Under the pieces are notes generated by a model. The model worked only from the letters and a program-made list of their open reading frames with translations. It was not told where the DNA came from and did not search any database. The translations under genes and the position numbers were made by a program. A DNA stretch of 64,000 bases from UBA2965 sp036526135. Lineage in GTDB: Bacteria; Pseudomonadota; Gammaproteobacteria; Pseudomonadales; Azotimanducaceae. The stretch is from positions 1-64,000 of the forward strand of contig DATCZA010000068.1 of assembly GCA_036526135.1 (NCBI GenBank), given 5' to 3'. Position 1 is the stretch's first letter. The number at the start of each line of letters is the position of its first letter. Shown one piece after another: positions 1-8,141 of this stretch.

Positions 1-1060
1 AGCTGAAGGTCTGGGTAAGATAGTATCCGTCTGCCTCTACTTCGTGTCCGTTCGGAATGTTGATGCCGTTGCCCTGGTTGGTCACCCCGGTGCTGAACGG
101 GTCATTGTTGACGGTCTGGAAACCGGGAAAGCCGATCAACTCCAAGAGAAAGCCTTCTCCGGCAGGAGTTTCGTTAATTCCGGGCGGCGAGTCGGAGTCG
201 TCGCGCAGTATCTCCCAGATGAAGTACGCCTCGTAACGATCATTCGGGGTCCACAGCAGCTTGGTCTTGGCCGCGACAACATCCTTACCGTCAAGCTGGC
301 CGCCATCGCCCACGGTGGTGGTGTCCAACTCGGGCGGAAGCTGGTCGGGAGTGATCCCAAATAGTCCGAAGATCGGGGAATTAGGAAACGTTGCGGTATC
401 CTTGTCGTTGGTGTAGTAGCCGTCTTCCTTGGTCAGTGAGCCGGCGAAACGAAAACCGAGCTTGCCTTCGATGAGCGGAACATCGATGCCGACCTGCGCT
501 TTGTAGTTGTCGGAACCACCATCGTAGCCACCCACGCCCAATTTGAAGTCAGCACCAAACTCGTCAAGATCCGGACGCTTTGAAGTGATGGCAATGGTGC
601 CGCCAGTGCTGTTCTTACCGAAAAGAGTTCCCTGAGGACCGCGGTAGATCTCAACCTGCTCGATATCGAACAACTCCGCAAACTGAGTCTGAACGTGGTT
701 CATCGCAAACTCGTCAACAAGCAGACCGACACTGGGGTCCTGCGTGGTGAGAATCGATATTGTTCCCGTTCCACGTATGCCCCCGGCGAGAGCGTTGAAG
801 CCTGTCTGGTTTGTCAGCGTTACGTTGGGCGCCAAATCCGAAATAGCGCGAATGTCGTTGCCGAAAGTCTTGTTGATGTCATTCGCTGACAGGGTAGAAA
901 TCGCGATGGGCGTGTCCTGCTGAGCAGCAGCCCGCTTCGTGCCCGTTACGATGATTTCCTCCAGATAGCCGCCCCCGGAACGTTCCTCAGCGCTTGCCGC
1001 AGGAAACAGCCCGATTGTCGTCAGAACGCCCAAGGCGCCCAGCAATACTCGTCTGATCAC
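1..1060 (-). CDS. TonB-dependent outer-membrane receptor, N-terminal part
   Basis: About 353 codons are visible; the gene runs off the window edge at position 1. Translation from the GTG at 1060 gives a signal peptide (MIRRVLLGALGVLTTIGLFPAASA), then a TonB-box-like stretch EEIIVTGTKR, then a plug domain with the hallmarks IRGTGT, VEIYRGPQGTLFGKNSTGG and ITSKRP, then the first barrel strands. No in-frame start lies just upstream, and a purine-rich GGGAAGGGGAG ribosome site precedes the GTG. TonB-dependent receptors import siderophores, cobalamin, glycans or other large substrates across the outer membrane using TonB-ExbBD energy. The substrate cannot be read from this part, and no iron-uptake gene is adjacent. 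The barrel half is outside the window, so intactness is unknown. Confidence 0.93.
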   Translation of the reverse strand, partial: MIRRVLLGALGVLTTIGLFPAASAEERSGGGYLEEIIVTGTKRAAAQQDTPIAISTLSANDINKTFGNDIRAISDLAPNVTLTNQTGFNALAGGIRGTGTISILTTQDPSVGLLVDEFAMNHVQTQFAELFDIEQVEIYRGPQGTLFGKNSTGGTIAITSKRPDLDEFGADFKLGVGGYDGGSDNYKAQVGIDVPLIEGKLGFRFAGSLTKEDGYYTNDKDTATFPNSPIFGLFGITPDQLPPELDTTTVGDGGQLDGKDVVAAKTKLLWTPNDRYEAYFIWEILRDDSDSPPGINETPAGEGFLLELIGFPGFQTVNNDPFSTGVTNQGNGINIPNGHEVEADGYYLTQTFS

Positions 1061-1186
1061 GTTAACTCCCCTTCCCGAACCAGTCCTGAACCAGCCCGGG
1101 GTATTAGTTCCATGTAACAACCCGCCGACCATGACGGCACGGCGCTCTCCGCCGCGTATATTCATTGAATGCTAAGAGGAATTCAA

Positions 1187-1207
1187 GAATGACGGTTTCC
1201 GTCATTC
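1187..1207. promoter_or_regulatory. perfect inverted repeat upstream of the TonB receptor gene
   Basis: GAATGACGG (1187-1195) and CCGTCATTC (1199-1207) are exact reverse complements separated by TTT. On the plus strand a third TGACGG and a run of seven T follow, which looks like an intrinsic terminator, yet no plus-strand gene ends here. Both flanking genes are on the minus strand. Read on that strand, the palindrome sits just upstream of TTGAAT (1186-1181) and an AT-rich AATATACG (1162-1155), so it may be an operator or activator site for the receptor. The role is inferred; the symmetry is direct. Confidence 0.5.
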
Positions 1208-1282
1208 CTGACGGTTTTTTTCGTTACGCGACTGCTTTCGGGTCAATCCAGCGGCACTCTCACTGGCATCAGCCAGGAGGCA

Positions 1283-2065
1283 TTACTCGCCCGTAAACCC
1301 AGGCTCACGCCGCTCGAGGAAGGCCGCCACGCCTTCCGCGTGATCCTGGCTCTTGAAACATTCCGCCAGCGCCTGGGTGTGGCGCTGCATGTGCGGTCCA
1401 ACCTCGGAGCCGAGGCCCTCGTAGACGAGTGCCTTGATCCGGGCGTGGGAAAAGGGCGACGCCCTGGCAATCACCTCCGCCAGCCCGCGCGCCGCGCCCG
1501 CCAGCTCTTCCGGCGGCACCACGCGCTCGACATACCCCATCTCCAGCGCCTCCTCAGCGCCGAGAAACTCGCCCGTGTAGAGCAGGCGCATGGCCTTGGC
1601 CGGGCCGATAAGGCGCGGCAGCAGCCAGCTTCCGGCGCCGGTATCCGGCACGAGACCGCGATGGGCGAAGTTCCAGGCAAAGCGGGCATTCGGCGTCGCC
1701 AGGCGAATGTCACACTGGGAGGTGAACTCCGCGCCCATGCCCACGGCAGGACCGTCGATGGCGGCGATCACGGGCTTCGGGCACTCGACGATGGGCCACC
1801 ACTTTCCGCGCTCCTCCGCGGTACCGCGCAGACCCCGTTCGCCACCGGGAACGCTCGCAAGATCGGCGAGATCGGTGCCCGCGCAGAAGGCTCCGGGCAC
1901 CCCCGTGATGATGAGCACGCGAGCGTCCGCATCCTCTCCCGCGCGATGCACGGCTTCAATGAACTCGCCGAGCATGGCGAACGTCATGGCGTTGCGCTTC
2001 TCGGGCCGGTTGATGGTCAGCTGACCAACCCCGTCGGCCACCTCGTAGATGATGTGTTCACTCAT
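1283..2065 (-). CDS. enoyl-CoA hydratase/isomerase family protein
   Basis: 260 aa crotonase-fold protein of normal family length. Visible landmarks: the N-terminal strand with NRPEKRNAM (about 19-27), the oxyanion-hole segment GAFCAGTDLADL (about 59-70) and the second oxyanion segment AIDGPAVGMGAEF (about 102-114). In the classical hydratase the second acid is Glu in a GxxPExG context. Here it is GLVPDTGAG with Asp141, so dehydration, isomerisation or another crotonase reaction is possible and the substrate cannot be assigned. It is followed on the same strand by an SDR gene upstream (2129-3010), with a 63-bp gap, which could form a small acyl-CoA or alcohol-oxidising unit. Start ATG at 2065. 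Confidence 0.9.
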   Translation of the reverse strand: MSEHIIYEVADGVGQLTINRPEKRNAMTFAMLGEFIEAVHRAGEDADARVLIITGVPGAFCAGTDLADLASVPGGERGLRGTAEERGKWWPIVECPKPVIAAIDGPAVGMGAEFTSQCDIRLATPNARFAWNFAHRGLVPDTGAGSWLLPRLIGPAKAMRLLYTGEFLGAEEALEMGYVERVVPPEELAGAARGLAEVIARASPFSHARIKALVYEGLGSEVGPHMQRHTQALAECFKSQDHAEGVAAFLERREPGFTGE

Positions 2066-2128
2066 TGCTGCATCCGTTTACGCTTCGCTGGTTGGTCGGG
2101 AGAACAATGCCCGCGCGGCGGGAACGCC

Positions 2129-3010
2129 TCAGGCCACCAACTCTTCAGAGACTTCCCACAGCCGCTCCGCCAACTCATCGTCCCGAGCCAGCGCGCTGGG
2201 CGTCACCTCGCGGCAATCCGAGAAGTAACGACCCGTGACGTCGGCCACGGAGGGGTTGGCAGCGAGCAGGCAGGAGGTGGCTGCGCCCTGGGGGATCGAT
2301 TTCGAGAAGGGCACGAAGAAGATGCCAAGCACGGCGGCCAGAACGGGGTTCATGTGCCGCCCCAGGTTCGTGCCGATCACGCCGGGATGCAGCGAGTTCG
2401 CTGTTGCCCGGCCTTCAAGGCGCCGGGCCAGGCTGCGCGCGAAGAGGATATTGGCGAGCTTCGACTGGCCGTAGGCGCGGAACGGGCTGTAGCCCTTCTC
2501 GCCGGAGAGGTTGTCGAACTGAATGCCCTCCTTCGGCGCGCCCTTGTGCCCCTCGCTGCTCACCATCACCACTCGCGCCCCGTCATTGAGCTTCTCAAGG
2601 AGCGACGTCACCAGCAGGAAATGGCCCAGGTGGTTGGTGGCGAACTGCTTCTCGATACCGCGGACCTGCTCGAGCTTCGGCAACGCCATGATCCCGGCGT
2701 TGGCAACAAGGATGTCCACGCCCTCGAAGCCGTCGGCCACGGCGGCCGCGCAAGCGCGAACGCTGTCAAGGTCCGTGAGCTCGCAGGCAAGCGGCGTAGT
2801 GGCGCCGCCTGATACAGCACAGCCCTCCCTGGCCTTCTCCAACGTGCGGGCCGTGCCGATGACGTGGGCGCCTCGCGCCGCCAATACCCGCAGCGTCTCC
2901 GTGCCGATGCCGGAATTGACGCCCGTCACCAGCGCGACCTTGCCGCTGAGATCCACGTCATGCGTGACGTCCTCCGCAGTCGATCTCTTGCCGAACCGAT
3001 TTTCGGACAT
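2129..3010 (-). CDS. short-chain dehydrogenase, retinol-dehydrogenase-like
   Basis: 293 aa Rossmann-fold SDR. TGVNSGIG (29-36) binds the nucleotide, NAG (104-106) is the structural motif, Ser151/152 and Tyr180-x3-Lys184 (YGQSK) form the catalytic set. The length and the YxxSKLAN context match the retinol dehydrogenase/WW-oxidoreductase-like group, which oxidises or reduces hydrophobic alcohols and carbonyls with NADP(H). The real substrate is unknown. Basic residues Arg55 and Lys59 follow the second strand (GTARTLEKAR), compatible with NADP. It lies head-to-tail with the crotonase gene downstream. Confidence 0.9.
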   Translation of the reverse strand: MSENRFGKRSTAEDVTHDVDLSGKVALVTGVNSGIGTETLRVLAARGAHVIGTARTLEKAREGCAVSGGATTPLACELTDLDSVRACAAAVADGFEGVDILVANAGIMALPKLEQVRGIEKQFATNHLGHFLLVTSLLEKLNDGARVVMVSSEGHKGAPKEGIQFDNLSGEKGYSPFRAYGQSKLANILFARSLARRLEGRATANSLHPGVIGTNLGRHMNPVLAAVLGIFFVPFSKSIPQGAATSCLLAANPSVADVTGRYFSDCREVTPSALARDDELAERLWEVSEELVA

Positions 3011-3038
3011 GCCTTCCCCCTAATTTACGCGCCGGGCT

Positions 3039-4241
3039 TCAACTCCGGGGCTGAACGGCCGGACCGCCCGCGAGTTCCTCAATATAGCGCTTTTTCAGAT
3101 CGTCGTAGCGGCCCAGCCGGTGCGCCTTGCGAAAGCTCCTCTTCGCCCCTTCCATGTCTCCAAGCTTAGCCTGCACCAGCCCCTTCATGAACCGGAACCT
3201 CGGATTGCGGCGCTCCAGGTCGATGGCCGCATCGATGGATTTCAGCGCATCGCTGAAGCGTCCATCGTCGAACTCTGCCTGGGCGATGGCAAATTGGTAG
3301 TAGGCGTTTCTGCTTCGGTCCTCGTGGACGCGCTGAGCGTAGACGTCCGCCTGTTCCCGATCGCCCAGCGAAGCGTAAGCGCGGGAGAGCCCGGACATGG
3401 CGCCTTCGTGATGATGATCCAGCGACAGCGCCACCTCGTAGGCGCGCACGGCCATGGCCGGCTGTTGCTGCAGGGCATAGAAGGCCCCCAGGTTCTGCCA
3501 GAGGTCGGCGTTGTCGGGCGTGAGTTCCAGCGCTTGCACCAGCAGCGCAAATCCGTTCACCGCATCGCCATTCAACATCCGGTCCACGGATCGGTTGGAG
3601 TAGAAGAGCGCGGTCGCGTCGTCATCCGAGACCGGGCGCCGCGGGTAGTGCGGATCGGGATGCACGGCATTGAAGTCGACGGACACCTCGCCGCTGTCGG
3701 TCACGTCACCGCGCACGCCGCTCAGCAGCGCGTTTATGTGCGTGTAGCGGATCAGAAACCCGGAATCCGCATCCCAGCTAGGTGGGACCTCCACGATCTG
3801 AAACCCGGCATCCAGGCCGGCCTCCCGGGCCAGGGCGATGAACATCGTGGTGTAGGAGAGGCAGTTGCCCGTCCTGGCTGCAAAGAGCTCCGTCGAGGTC
3901 AGCGTCAGGCCGGGCTGGTAATAGCTGCCGTTGAAATAGCCCGCCTCGACCAGGGCGCGCATCAGCCGCTTGAAACGCACGGAAGAGTTTCGAACGTCGC
4001 CCACCGCATCGGCGACGAAGGCGCGCATCTCGCCGTCGATGGCGAGTATGTCGACGGCGGGCAGCTCGGATGGGATCACCGGGTCGGCGAAAACCGTCTC
4101 TGCCGTGAGCAGACGCGGGTCGTAATCGAGGCTATCCATCGGGGAGCGGTCGGCACTCGCGCAACCCATGAGCACGCAGACGCCGAGCAATGCGGCGCCC
4201 ATCCTCCAGGCCTCTGAAAATGAACTCTGCGCGACCGGCAT
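3039..4241 (-). CDS. lipoprotein with transglutaminase-like core and TPR repeats
   Basis: 400 aa from the ATG at 4241, chosen because it leaves a divergent spacer of 59 bp and a full lipoprotein signal; an ATG at 4202 is possible. Lipobox LMGC with Cys27 suggests a membrane-anchored lipoprotein. A transglutaminase-like core follows: Cys127 in RTGNCLSYT, His168 in RYTHINA and Asp189 in SVDFNA fit a Cys-His-Asp triad. From about residue 230 to the end are tandem TPR-like helices (for example ADLWQNLGAFYALQQQPAMA). Such proteins act as periplasmic cysteine proteases or scaffolds; the substrate is unknown. It is divergent from a second papain-like-fold gene at 4301. Confidence 0.8.
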   Translation of the reverse strand: MPVAQSSFSEAWRMGAALLGVCVLMGCASADRSPMDSLDYDPRLLTAETVFADPVIPSELPAVDILAIDGEMRAFVADAVGDVRNSSVRFKRLMRALVEAGYFNGSYYQPGLTLTSTELFAARTGNCLSYTTMFIALAREAGLDAGFQIVEVPPSWDADSGFLIRYTHINALLSGVRGDVTDSGEVSVDFNAVHPDPHYPRRPVSDDDATALFYSNRSVDRMLNGDAVNGFALLVQALELTPDNADLWQNLGAFYALQQQPAMAVRAYEVALSLDHHHEGAMSGLSRAYASLGDREQADVYAQRVHEDRSRNAYYQFAIAQAEFDDGRFSDALKSIDAAIDLERRNPRFRFMKGLVQAKLGDMEGAKRSFRKAHRLGRYDDLKKRYIEELAGGPAVQPRS

Positions 4242-4300
4242 GGAACGCACCCCCGCAAAAATAGTAGCGCCGCCGTGGGACCATTGCACACCGTGCTTCC

Positions 4301-4813
4301 ATGAGCGACCATGAATCCATGAGCATGGGCATCGCGCGGCTGGCCGCGGCCGGCTGCCTGACGGTTCTGACATGGGTGGCCTCCCCCGATGCCGCCGCAC
4401 CCTCCTACGATTTCGCCGACGCCGCCTACCTCGCTCCCGCAAGCTCGCTGCCCGACTGGGCCGACACCGTCGAGCGCAACGATCTCGAGCAACGCACGAT
4501 CGCCGAGTGCCTGGCTGACGAGTCTGTATGCCAATCCCGACTCATAGGGATTCGCCACCTGCTGACGAAAGCCCAGTCCCTGCCGATAGAAAAACAGATC
4601 CGTCTGGTCAACCGGTACGTCAACAAGCGCCGCTACCGGGATGACCGCAGCGTCGGGGACTACCACGCGGTGCTGGCAGTGCGCAGCGCGCCCGGCTCGA
4701 CCTGGCTGCTCGAGTCGGACAACACGATCCAGAGAGGCGGTGCCTGGGGGTACCGCTACGTCTTCGCCATCAACGAAGATTCCATCTGGGACCACGAGGG
4801 AGCAGACGGCTGA
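4301..4813 (+). CDS. transglutaminase-like (C93/BTLCP-type) exported protein apparently lacking its catalytic cysteine
   Basis: 170 aa with an N-terminal hydrophobic segment (starts at residue 1, 7 or 9 are all possible; no strong ribosome site decides). The body resembles bacterial transglutaminase-like cysteine peptidases: a helix ending in QIRLVNRYVNKRRYRDD, then HAVLAV with the expected catalytic His, then WLLESDN with the Asp, then YRYVFAINEDSIW. In the family these halves are separated by about 50 residues carrying WATP and GDCEDYA with the nucleophilic Cys. Here YRDDRSV runs straight into GDYHAVLAV, in frame. It is therefore probably a catalytically dead relative or an internally deleted gene. 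Family assignment is by motif recall, not alignment. Confidence 0.65.
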   Translation: MSDHESMSMGIARLAAAGCLTVLTWVASPDAAAPSYDFADAAYLAPASSLPDWADTVERNDLEQRTIAECLADESVCQSRLIGIRHLLTKAQSLPIEKQIRLVNRYVNKRRYRDDRSVGDYHAVLAVRSAPGSTWLLESDNTIQRGGAWGYRYVFAINEDSIWDHEGADG

Positions 4814-4844
4814 CCCCGGAGAGGTCGGGGCATGGGAGCAGAGC

Positions 4845-5081
4845 ATGAGAACGTTGATACTGGCAGCGTGCTGCCTGATCGCAGGCATCGCAACGGCCGA
4901 CGAGGCCGTGGTCAAGGTCTACTCGCTTTCCGTTCAGGAACGCCTTGAAAGCCTGGAGCTGATCGACGTGGCCGCCGAGAAAGCGCCGGCGGGGAGCGAC
5001 GCGCCGATGGATGCGGAGCTGGCCGAAATTCTCAGAGAGGTGGAAGCCCTGGAACAGGCTTCCGCGCTGGTCAGGGACTGA
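4845..5081 (+). CDS. small exported protein of unknown function
   Basis: 78 aa from the ATG at 4845, which has GGAG seven bases upstream. Residues 1-18 form a signal peptide (MRTLILAACCLIAGIATA). The mature part is about 60 residues, acidic and helical, with EAVVKVYSLSVQERLESLEL and a C-terminal EILREVEALEQASALV. No family recognised. It follows the cysteine-less C93-like gene by 31 bp and is probably co-transcribed with it. Its end overlaps the convergent gene on the other strand by 11 bp. Confidence 0.6.
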   Translation: MRTLILAACCLIAGIATADEAVVKVYSLSVQERLESLELIDVAAEKAPAGSDAPMDAELAEILREVEALEQASALVRD

Positions 5082-5646
5082 ATTTGGGCCGCCGCACCTG
5101 ATCGTCGTCAGGCACGCAGGCGCCATACTCGATGAAGATCGAGTCTCCCGAAAGGGACTCGCTGGCGCCAGCAAACGTCCAGCCGCCTACCGCCGTGCGC
5201 GTGAAGCGCAGCGTCTCGCGGTTGATGAGCAGCATCTCCGATGGCGGCGTGTTCACGCAGCTGTAGCCCATTGCCCCGTCCGCGCCGCGAACCTGGCGAC
5301 AGGCGAGCTCGGTTTCCAGCTCCTCACCAACCCGCATGACCAGATACAGGTCGGGCGCGCCGTTGCCCACCGGCAGGTTCAGCATGAACACCACGTTCTC
5401 CTCGAGAAAGATGCGGCTCGGGTTGAACAGGGCCGGTTCGTACCCTTCGTCTTCACCGGGATAGTCGTGAAACCCGCCCGTCTGCTCGGCCTCACAACGA
5501 AGGGGCGGCAGTCCGGAGGCCGCCTCGGCGGGTAAGTGGTCGGGCTCCGGCGGCGCTTCCGCACGGGCCAGCCCCCCATCGACGACGGCAAGCGAGATAC
5601 CCGCAAGAACGATCCATCCGTATGCCACTTCAGAACTCCGCGCCAC
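5071..5646 (-). CDS. exported protein of unknown function
   Basis: 191 aa. A hydrophobic N terminus (about residues 9-29, ending ARA) looks like a Sec signal. The mature part has a proline-rich start, then RCEAEQTGGFHDYPGEDEGYEP, then alternating strands with hydrophobic-polar pattern and four cysteines, suggesting a small disulfide-containing periplasmic beta protein. I do not recognise the family. It is convergent with the small exported gene and divergent from the peptidase gene at 5685, within a run of exported proteins of unknown role. Confidence 0.7.
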   Translation of the reverse strand: MARSSEVAYGWIVLAGISLAVVDGGLARAEAPPEPDHLPAEAASGLPPLRCEAEQTGGFHDYPGEDEGYEPALFNPSRIFLEENVVFMLNLPVGNGAPDLYLVMRVGEELETELACRQVRGADGAMGYSCVNTPPSEMLLINRETLRFTRTAVGGWTFAGASESLSGDSIFIEYGACVPDDDQVRRPKFSP

Positions 5647-5684
5647 TCGAATAGTCTAAAACCCATCTCCGGTGACCGTCGAGC

Positions 5685-7148
5685 ATGCGCAGTATCCGCC
5701 CACTCATCATAGCCCTGGCCGCCGCCCTGCCGCTGGCCGCCCACGGCGATCCCTTCGAGCACGAGTGGTGCGTCTACCCGACGGACCACTTCGAGATCCT
5801 CAGCGACCTGCGGCCGCGCCAGATCAAACGCCTTGCCGCCGAGCTAGAAGTCTTCCGCCAGACGGCGGCCCAGTTCATTCCCGGCACCGGAGCCGCAAAC
5901 CTGCCTATCCGCATCGTGGTGTTTCGCGACCGGGACGATTTCCGCGAGACCATGAACTCGCCCAAATTCGGCGGCTTCATGCAGCCGTCTCTCCGCGGGG
6001 CCACCCTTGTTCTCGGCCCCCAGGACGCGAACCGCCTGCTCCACACCACCGCCCGGCACGAATACTCCCACTACCTGCTGCGCAACCGGATCGAGGTCAG
6101 CTTTCCCGTCTGGTACGACGAGGGGCTGGCGTCGTTTCTGTCGACGATGTCCACCAGGCGCCGGTCGGTCGTGGTCGGCGAGGCGCCCGCGCGGCATCTC
6201 GATTCCCGGCTGCGCCGCAGCGCGGTCGGGCTTGCTGAGCTCATCGAGGAACGCGACGTCTACACGTGGGAGCCGAACAAGCTCAATGATTTCTACACCG
6301 GCGCGTGGACGCTCGTGCACTATCTCACGCTGGGTCACCTGGCCGGCTTCGAGGATCGACGGGAAAGGCTGAGCCGGTATCTCAACGAGGTCGTCACCCC
6401 CTTCCCGGCGGCGATGGACCTCTCCTACGACCAGCTCGAAAAGGAGCTGCTGACCTATACCAACCGACGCAAGCTGCCGACCATCGAGCTCAAGCGCCCG
6501 GAGAGCTCCGCAGCCAGGGCCGACGTCGGCTGTCTGAGGGATGACGAGCGGGACTACGAGCTGGCCGTGGCGATGATCAAGAAGCGTCCGGAGACCGCCC
6601 TCGACATCTTTGCCGGCCTGCAGCGCAAGCACCCGGCAGACGTCCGCCACCTGGTCGGGCTGGCCACCGCATCGGCCGAGCTGAATCGGCCGGAGGACGC
6701 CAAAGGATACGCGGCCGCCGCGTTGAAGCTCGCGCCCGACGACCCCGCCGCTCAGATCGAGTACGGCACCCGCCTGATCCGGAACTGCATCATGATGAGG
6801 GCGCTGGGCTGCGACGAGAGGTGGCAGCAAGCGGTGAAGCTGTTCCGAAGCGGCGTGCGTGCCGATCCCGAGCGATTCGACGCGGTCATGGGACTCGGCC
6901 TCTCCTACCTCCACTCCGGGCGGCCGGGAGACGCGCTCAACTACCTGAAGATCGCCTATCAGAAGGCGCCATGGGCGCCGCACCTGAACTTCTACCTGGG
7001 CGAGACCTACCGGCTGGTCGGCGATCCCCGGGCGCGGCAGCACCTGCTCAACGCCCGCAACTGGTCAGACCAGGACGTGTGGCGCCGGCTGGCCACCGCC
7101 GCGCTCGAACAGATGGAGCTTTCTAGCGGCGAACGAATTGCCTGGTGA
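5685..7148 (+). CDS. exported HExxH zinc peptidase-like protein with TPR repeats
   Basis: 487 aa with a signal peptide (residues 1-21). The N-terminal half resembles peptidase-MA/DUF1570-type gluzincins: HEYSH (125-129) supplies two zinc His and the catalytic Glu126, and WYDEGLASF (143-151) supplies the third ligand Glu146. A secondary-structure pattern PIRIVVFRDRDDF precedes it. From about residue 290 the protein consists of TPR-like helices that probably bind a partner. It is predicted to be periplasmic; the substrate is unknown. It shares the TPR-plus-hydrolase design of the lipoprotein at 3039-4241. Its end overlaps the convergent lipoprotein gene by 26 bp. Confidence 0.82.
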   Translation: MRSIRPLIIALAAALPLAAHGDPFEHEWCVYPTDHFEILSDLRPRQIKRLAAELEVFRQTAAQFIPGTGAANLPIRIVVFRDRDDFRETMNSPKFGGFMQPSLRGATLVLGPQDANRLLHTTARHEYSHYLLRNRIEVSFPVWYDEGLASFLSTMSTRRRSVVVGEAPARHLDSRLRRSAVGLAELIEERDVYTWEPNKLNDFYTGAWTLVHYLTLGHLAGFEDRRERLSRYLNEVVTPFPAAMDLSYDQLEKELLTYTNRRKLPTIELKRPESSAARADVGCLRDDERDYELAVAMIKKRPETALDIFAGLQRKHPADVRHLVGLATASAELNRPEDAKGYAAAALKLAPDDPAAQIEYGTRLIRNCIMMRALGCDERWQQAVKLFRSGVRADPERFDAVMGLGLSYLHSGRPGDALNYLKIAYQKAPWAPHLNFYLGETYRLVGDPRARQHLLNARNWSDQDVWRRLATAALEQMELSSGERIAW

Positions 7149-7611
7149 TGTCGATGGTGTCCCCTTCCGACTCCACCACCACTTGCACGATGAGCCGGCG
7201 GCCGGAATCGGCGAGGGTCATCATCTCCTCCGCTTTGGCGTCCCGCGCCTTGGAAAGAATGCGGAATACCCCTTCCTCCCAGCCGGCGTTCACTTCCCAC
7301 AACCCGCGCTGACGGACACCCCAGGAGACGTCGCGGTAGGACGCGCCGTCGTACTCGATGCCCATGGAATCCGCGCTCTGCTCGATGGTCATGCGCTCAC
7401 AGCGCAGCACGGGAAAGTCGTGGGCGACCAGGGAAATGCCGATGCCCTGCGCCCGCAGCCGCCGGGTTCCGGGCGCGACTTCGCTGGCCGCCGCATCCAC
7501 CACCCACTCGCCGTCGAGGTCGAATCCCGACGGCACGTCCCGGTCGAGAACTACCGTGGACGAGCAACCCATCAGCAGCAGGAGCAACAGCCAACCGTGT
7601 CGAATCATCAT
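7123..7611 (-). CDS. small lipoprotein of unknown function
   Basis: 162 aa from the ATG at 7611 (MMIRHGWLLLLLLMGCSS), which gives an ideal lipoprotein signal with lipobox LMGC and GAGG about ten bases upstream; a longer reading to 7674 would bury the signal. The mature protein has DGEWVVDAAASEVAPG, then a beta-rich region ending DTIDITRQFVRR, similar in style to lipocalin-like or META-type envelope lipoproteins, but no family can be named. Predicted to sit in the cell envelope. Convergent with the peptidase gene. Confidence 0.7.
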   Translation of the reverse strand: MMIRHGWLLLLLLMGCSSTVVLDRDVPSGFDLDGEWVVDAAASEVAPGTRRLRAQGIGISLVAHDFPVLRCERMTIEQSADSMGIEYDGASYRDVSWGVRQRGLWEVNAGWEEGVFRILSKARDAKAEEMMTLADSGRRLIVQVVVESEGDTIDITRQFVRR

Positions 7612-7692
7612 GGGCCCGGGTCCTCTTTCGATCATCGCGAACAGCTCGACGGCCGTCCGCCATGTTAGCAGCATGGCAGCGCCAGGCGCTGG

Positions 7693-8133
7693 TCAGCGCG
7701 GATCGCGTACCGTCACCGTGCCCTGAGCCATCGCCACGACCCGCCCTTCGTTGGTCAGGTCGAGCCGCACCACGGCCTGAGTCCGCGACATGTTGACGAT
7801 CTCCGCACGAGCCTCCACGACGCCCTGGGTGACCGGTGCCGTGAGGTTGATCTTGAACTCGGTGGTGGCCGCCCACTGGCCCGGCTTCATGGCCGGATAG
7901 CAGACGCATCCCAGCATGTGATCGCAGAAAGCGGATAGCACGCCGCCGTGCATGTTGCCGATGGGCGTGAGCAATTCCGGCCTGACCTCGAACTGCCCGG
8001 TCATGGTGCCCGGACCCGCGTCGGTGATCTTCACGCCGAGGAACTCGGGCAAACCGCCCCCGGCCCCGGACGGCGCCCTCATGAACCCCTGAGCCACCTT
8101 CTCACTGAAACTGATGTTCGACGCAACCGCCAT
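7693..8133 (-). CDS. PaaI-family hotdog thioesterase
   Basis: 146 aa single hotdog domain of usual family size. The helix motif PIGNMHGGVLSAFCDHMLG (about 57-75) carries His62-Gly-Gly and the acidic residue Asp71 expected for PaaI/YbgC-like acyl-CoA thioesterases. The C-terminal strands end VAMAQGTVTV. It probably hydrolyses acyl- or aryl-CoA esters. It is the last gene of a minus-strand run (alcohol dehydrogenase, luciferase-like oxidoreductase, thioesterase) with 8- and 17-bp gaps, so a role in the same degradation or detoxification route is likely. Confidence 0.88.
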   Translation of the reverse strand: MAVASNISFSEKVAQGFMRAPSGAGGGLPEFLGVKITDAGPGTMTGQFEVRPELLTPIGNMHGGVLSAFCDHMLGCVCYPAMKPGQWAATTEFKINLTAPVTQGVVEARAEIVNMSRTQAVVRLDLTNEGRVVAMAQGTVTVRDPR

Positions 8134-8141
8134 GTTTTACC

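Noticed and set aside
1340..2812. 490-codon plus-strand frame opposite the crotonase and SDR genes
   Set aside because: Antisense composition artefact (His/Arg/Gly-rich), no domain.
5844..7043. 399-codon minus-strand frame opposite the HEYSH peptidase
   Set aside because: The plus-strand protein has a signal peptide, zinc motif and TPRs; this one has nothing.
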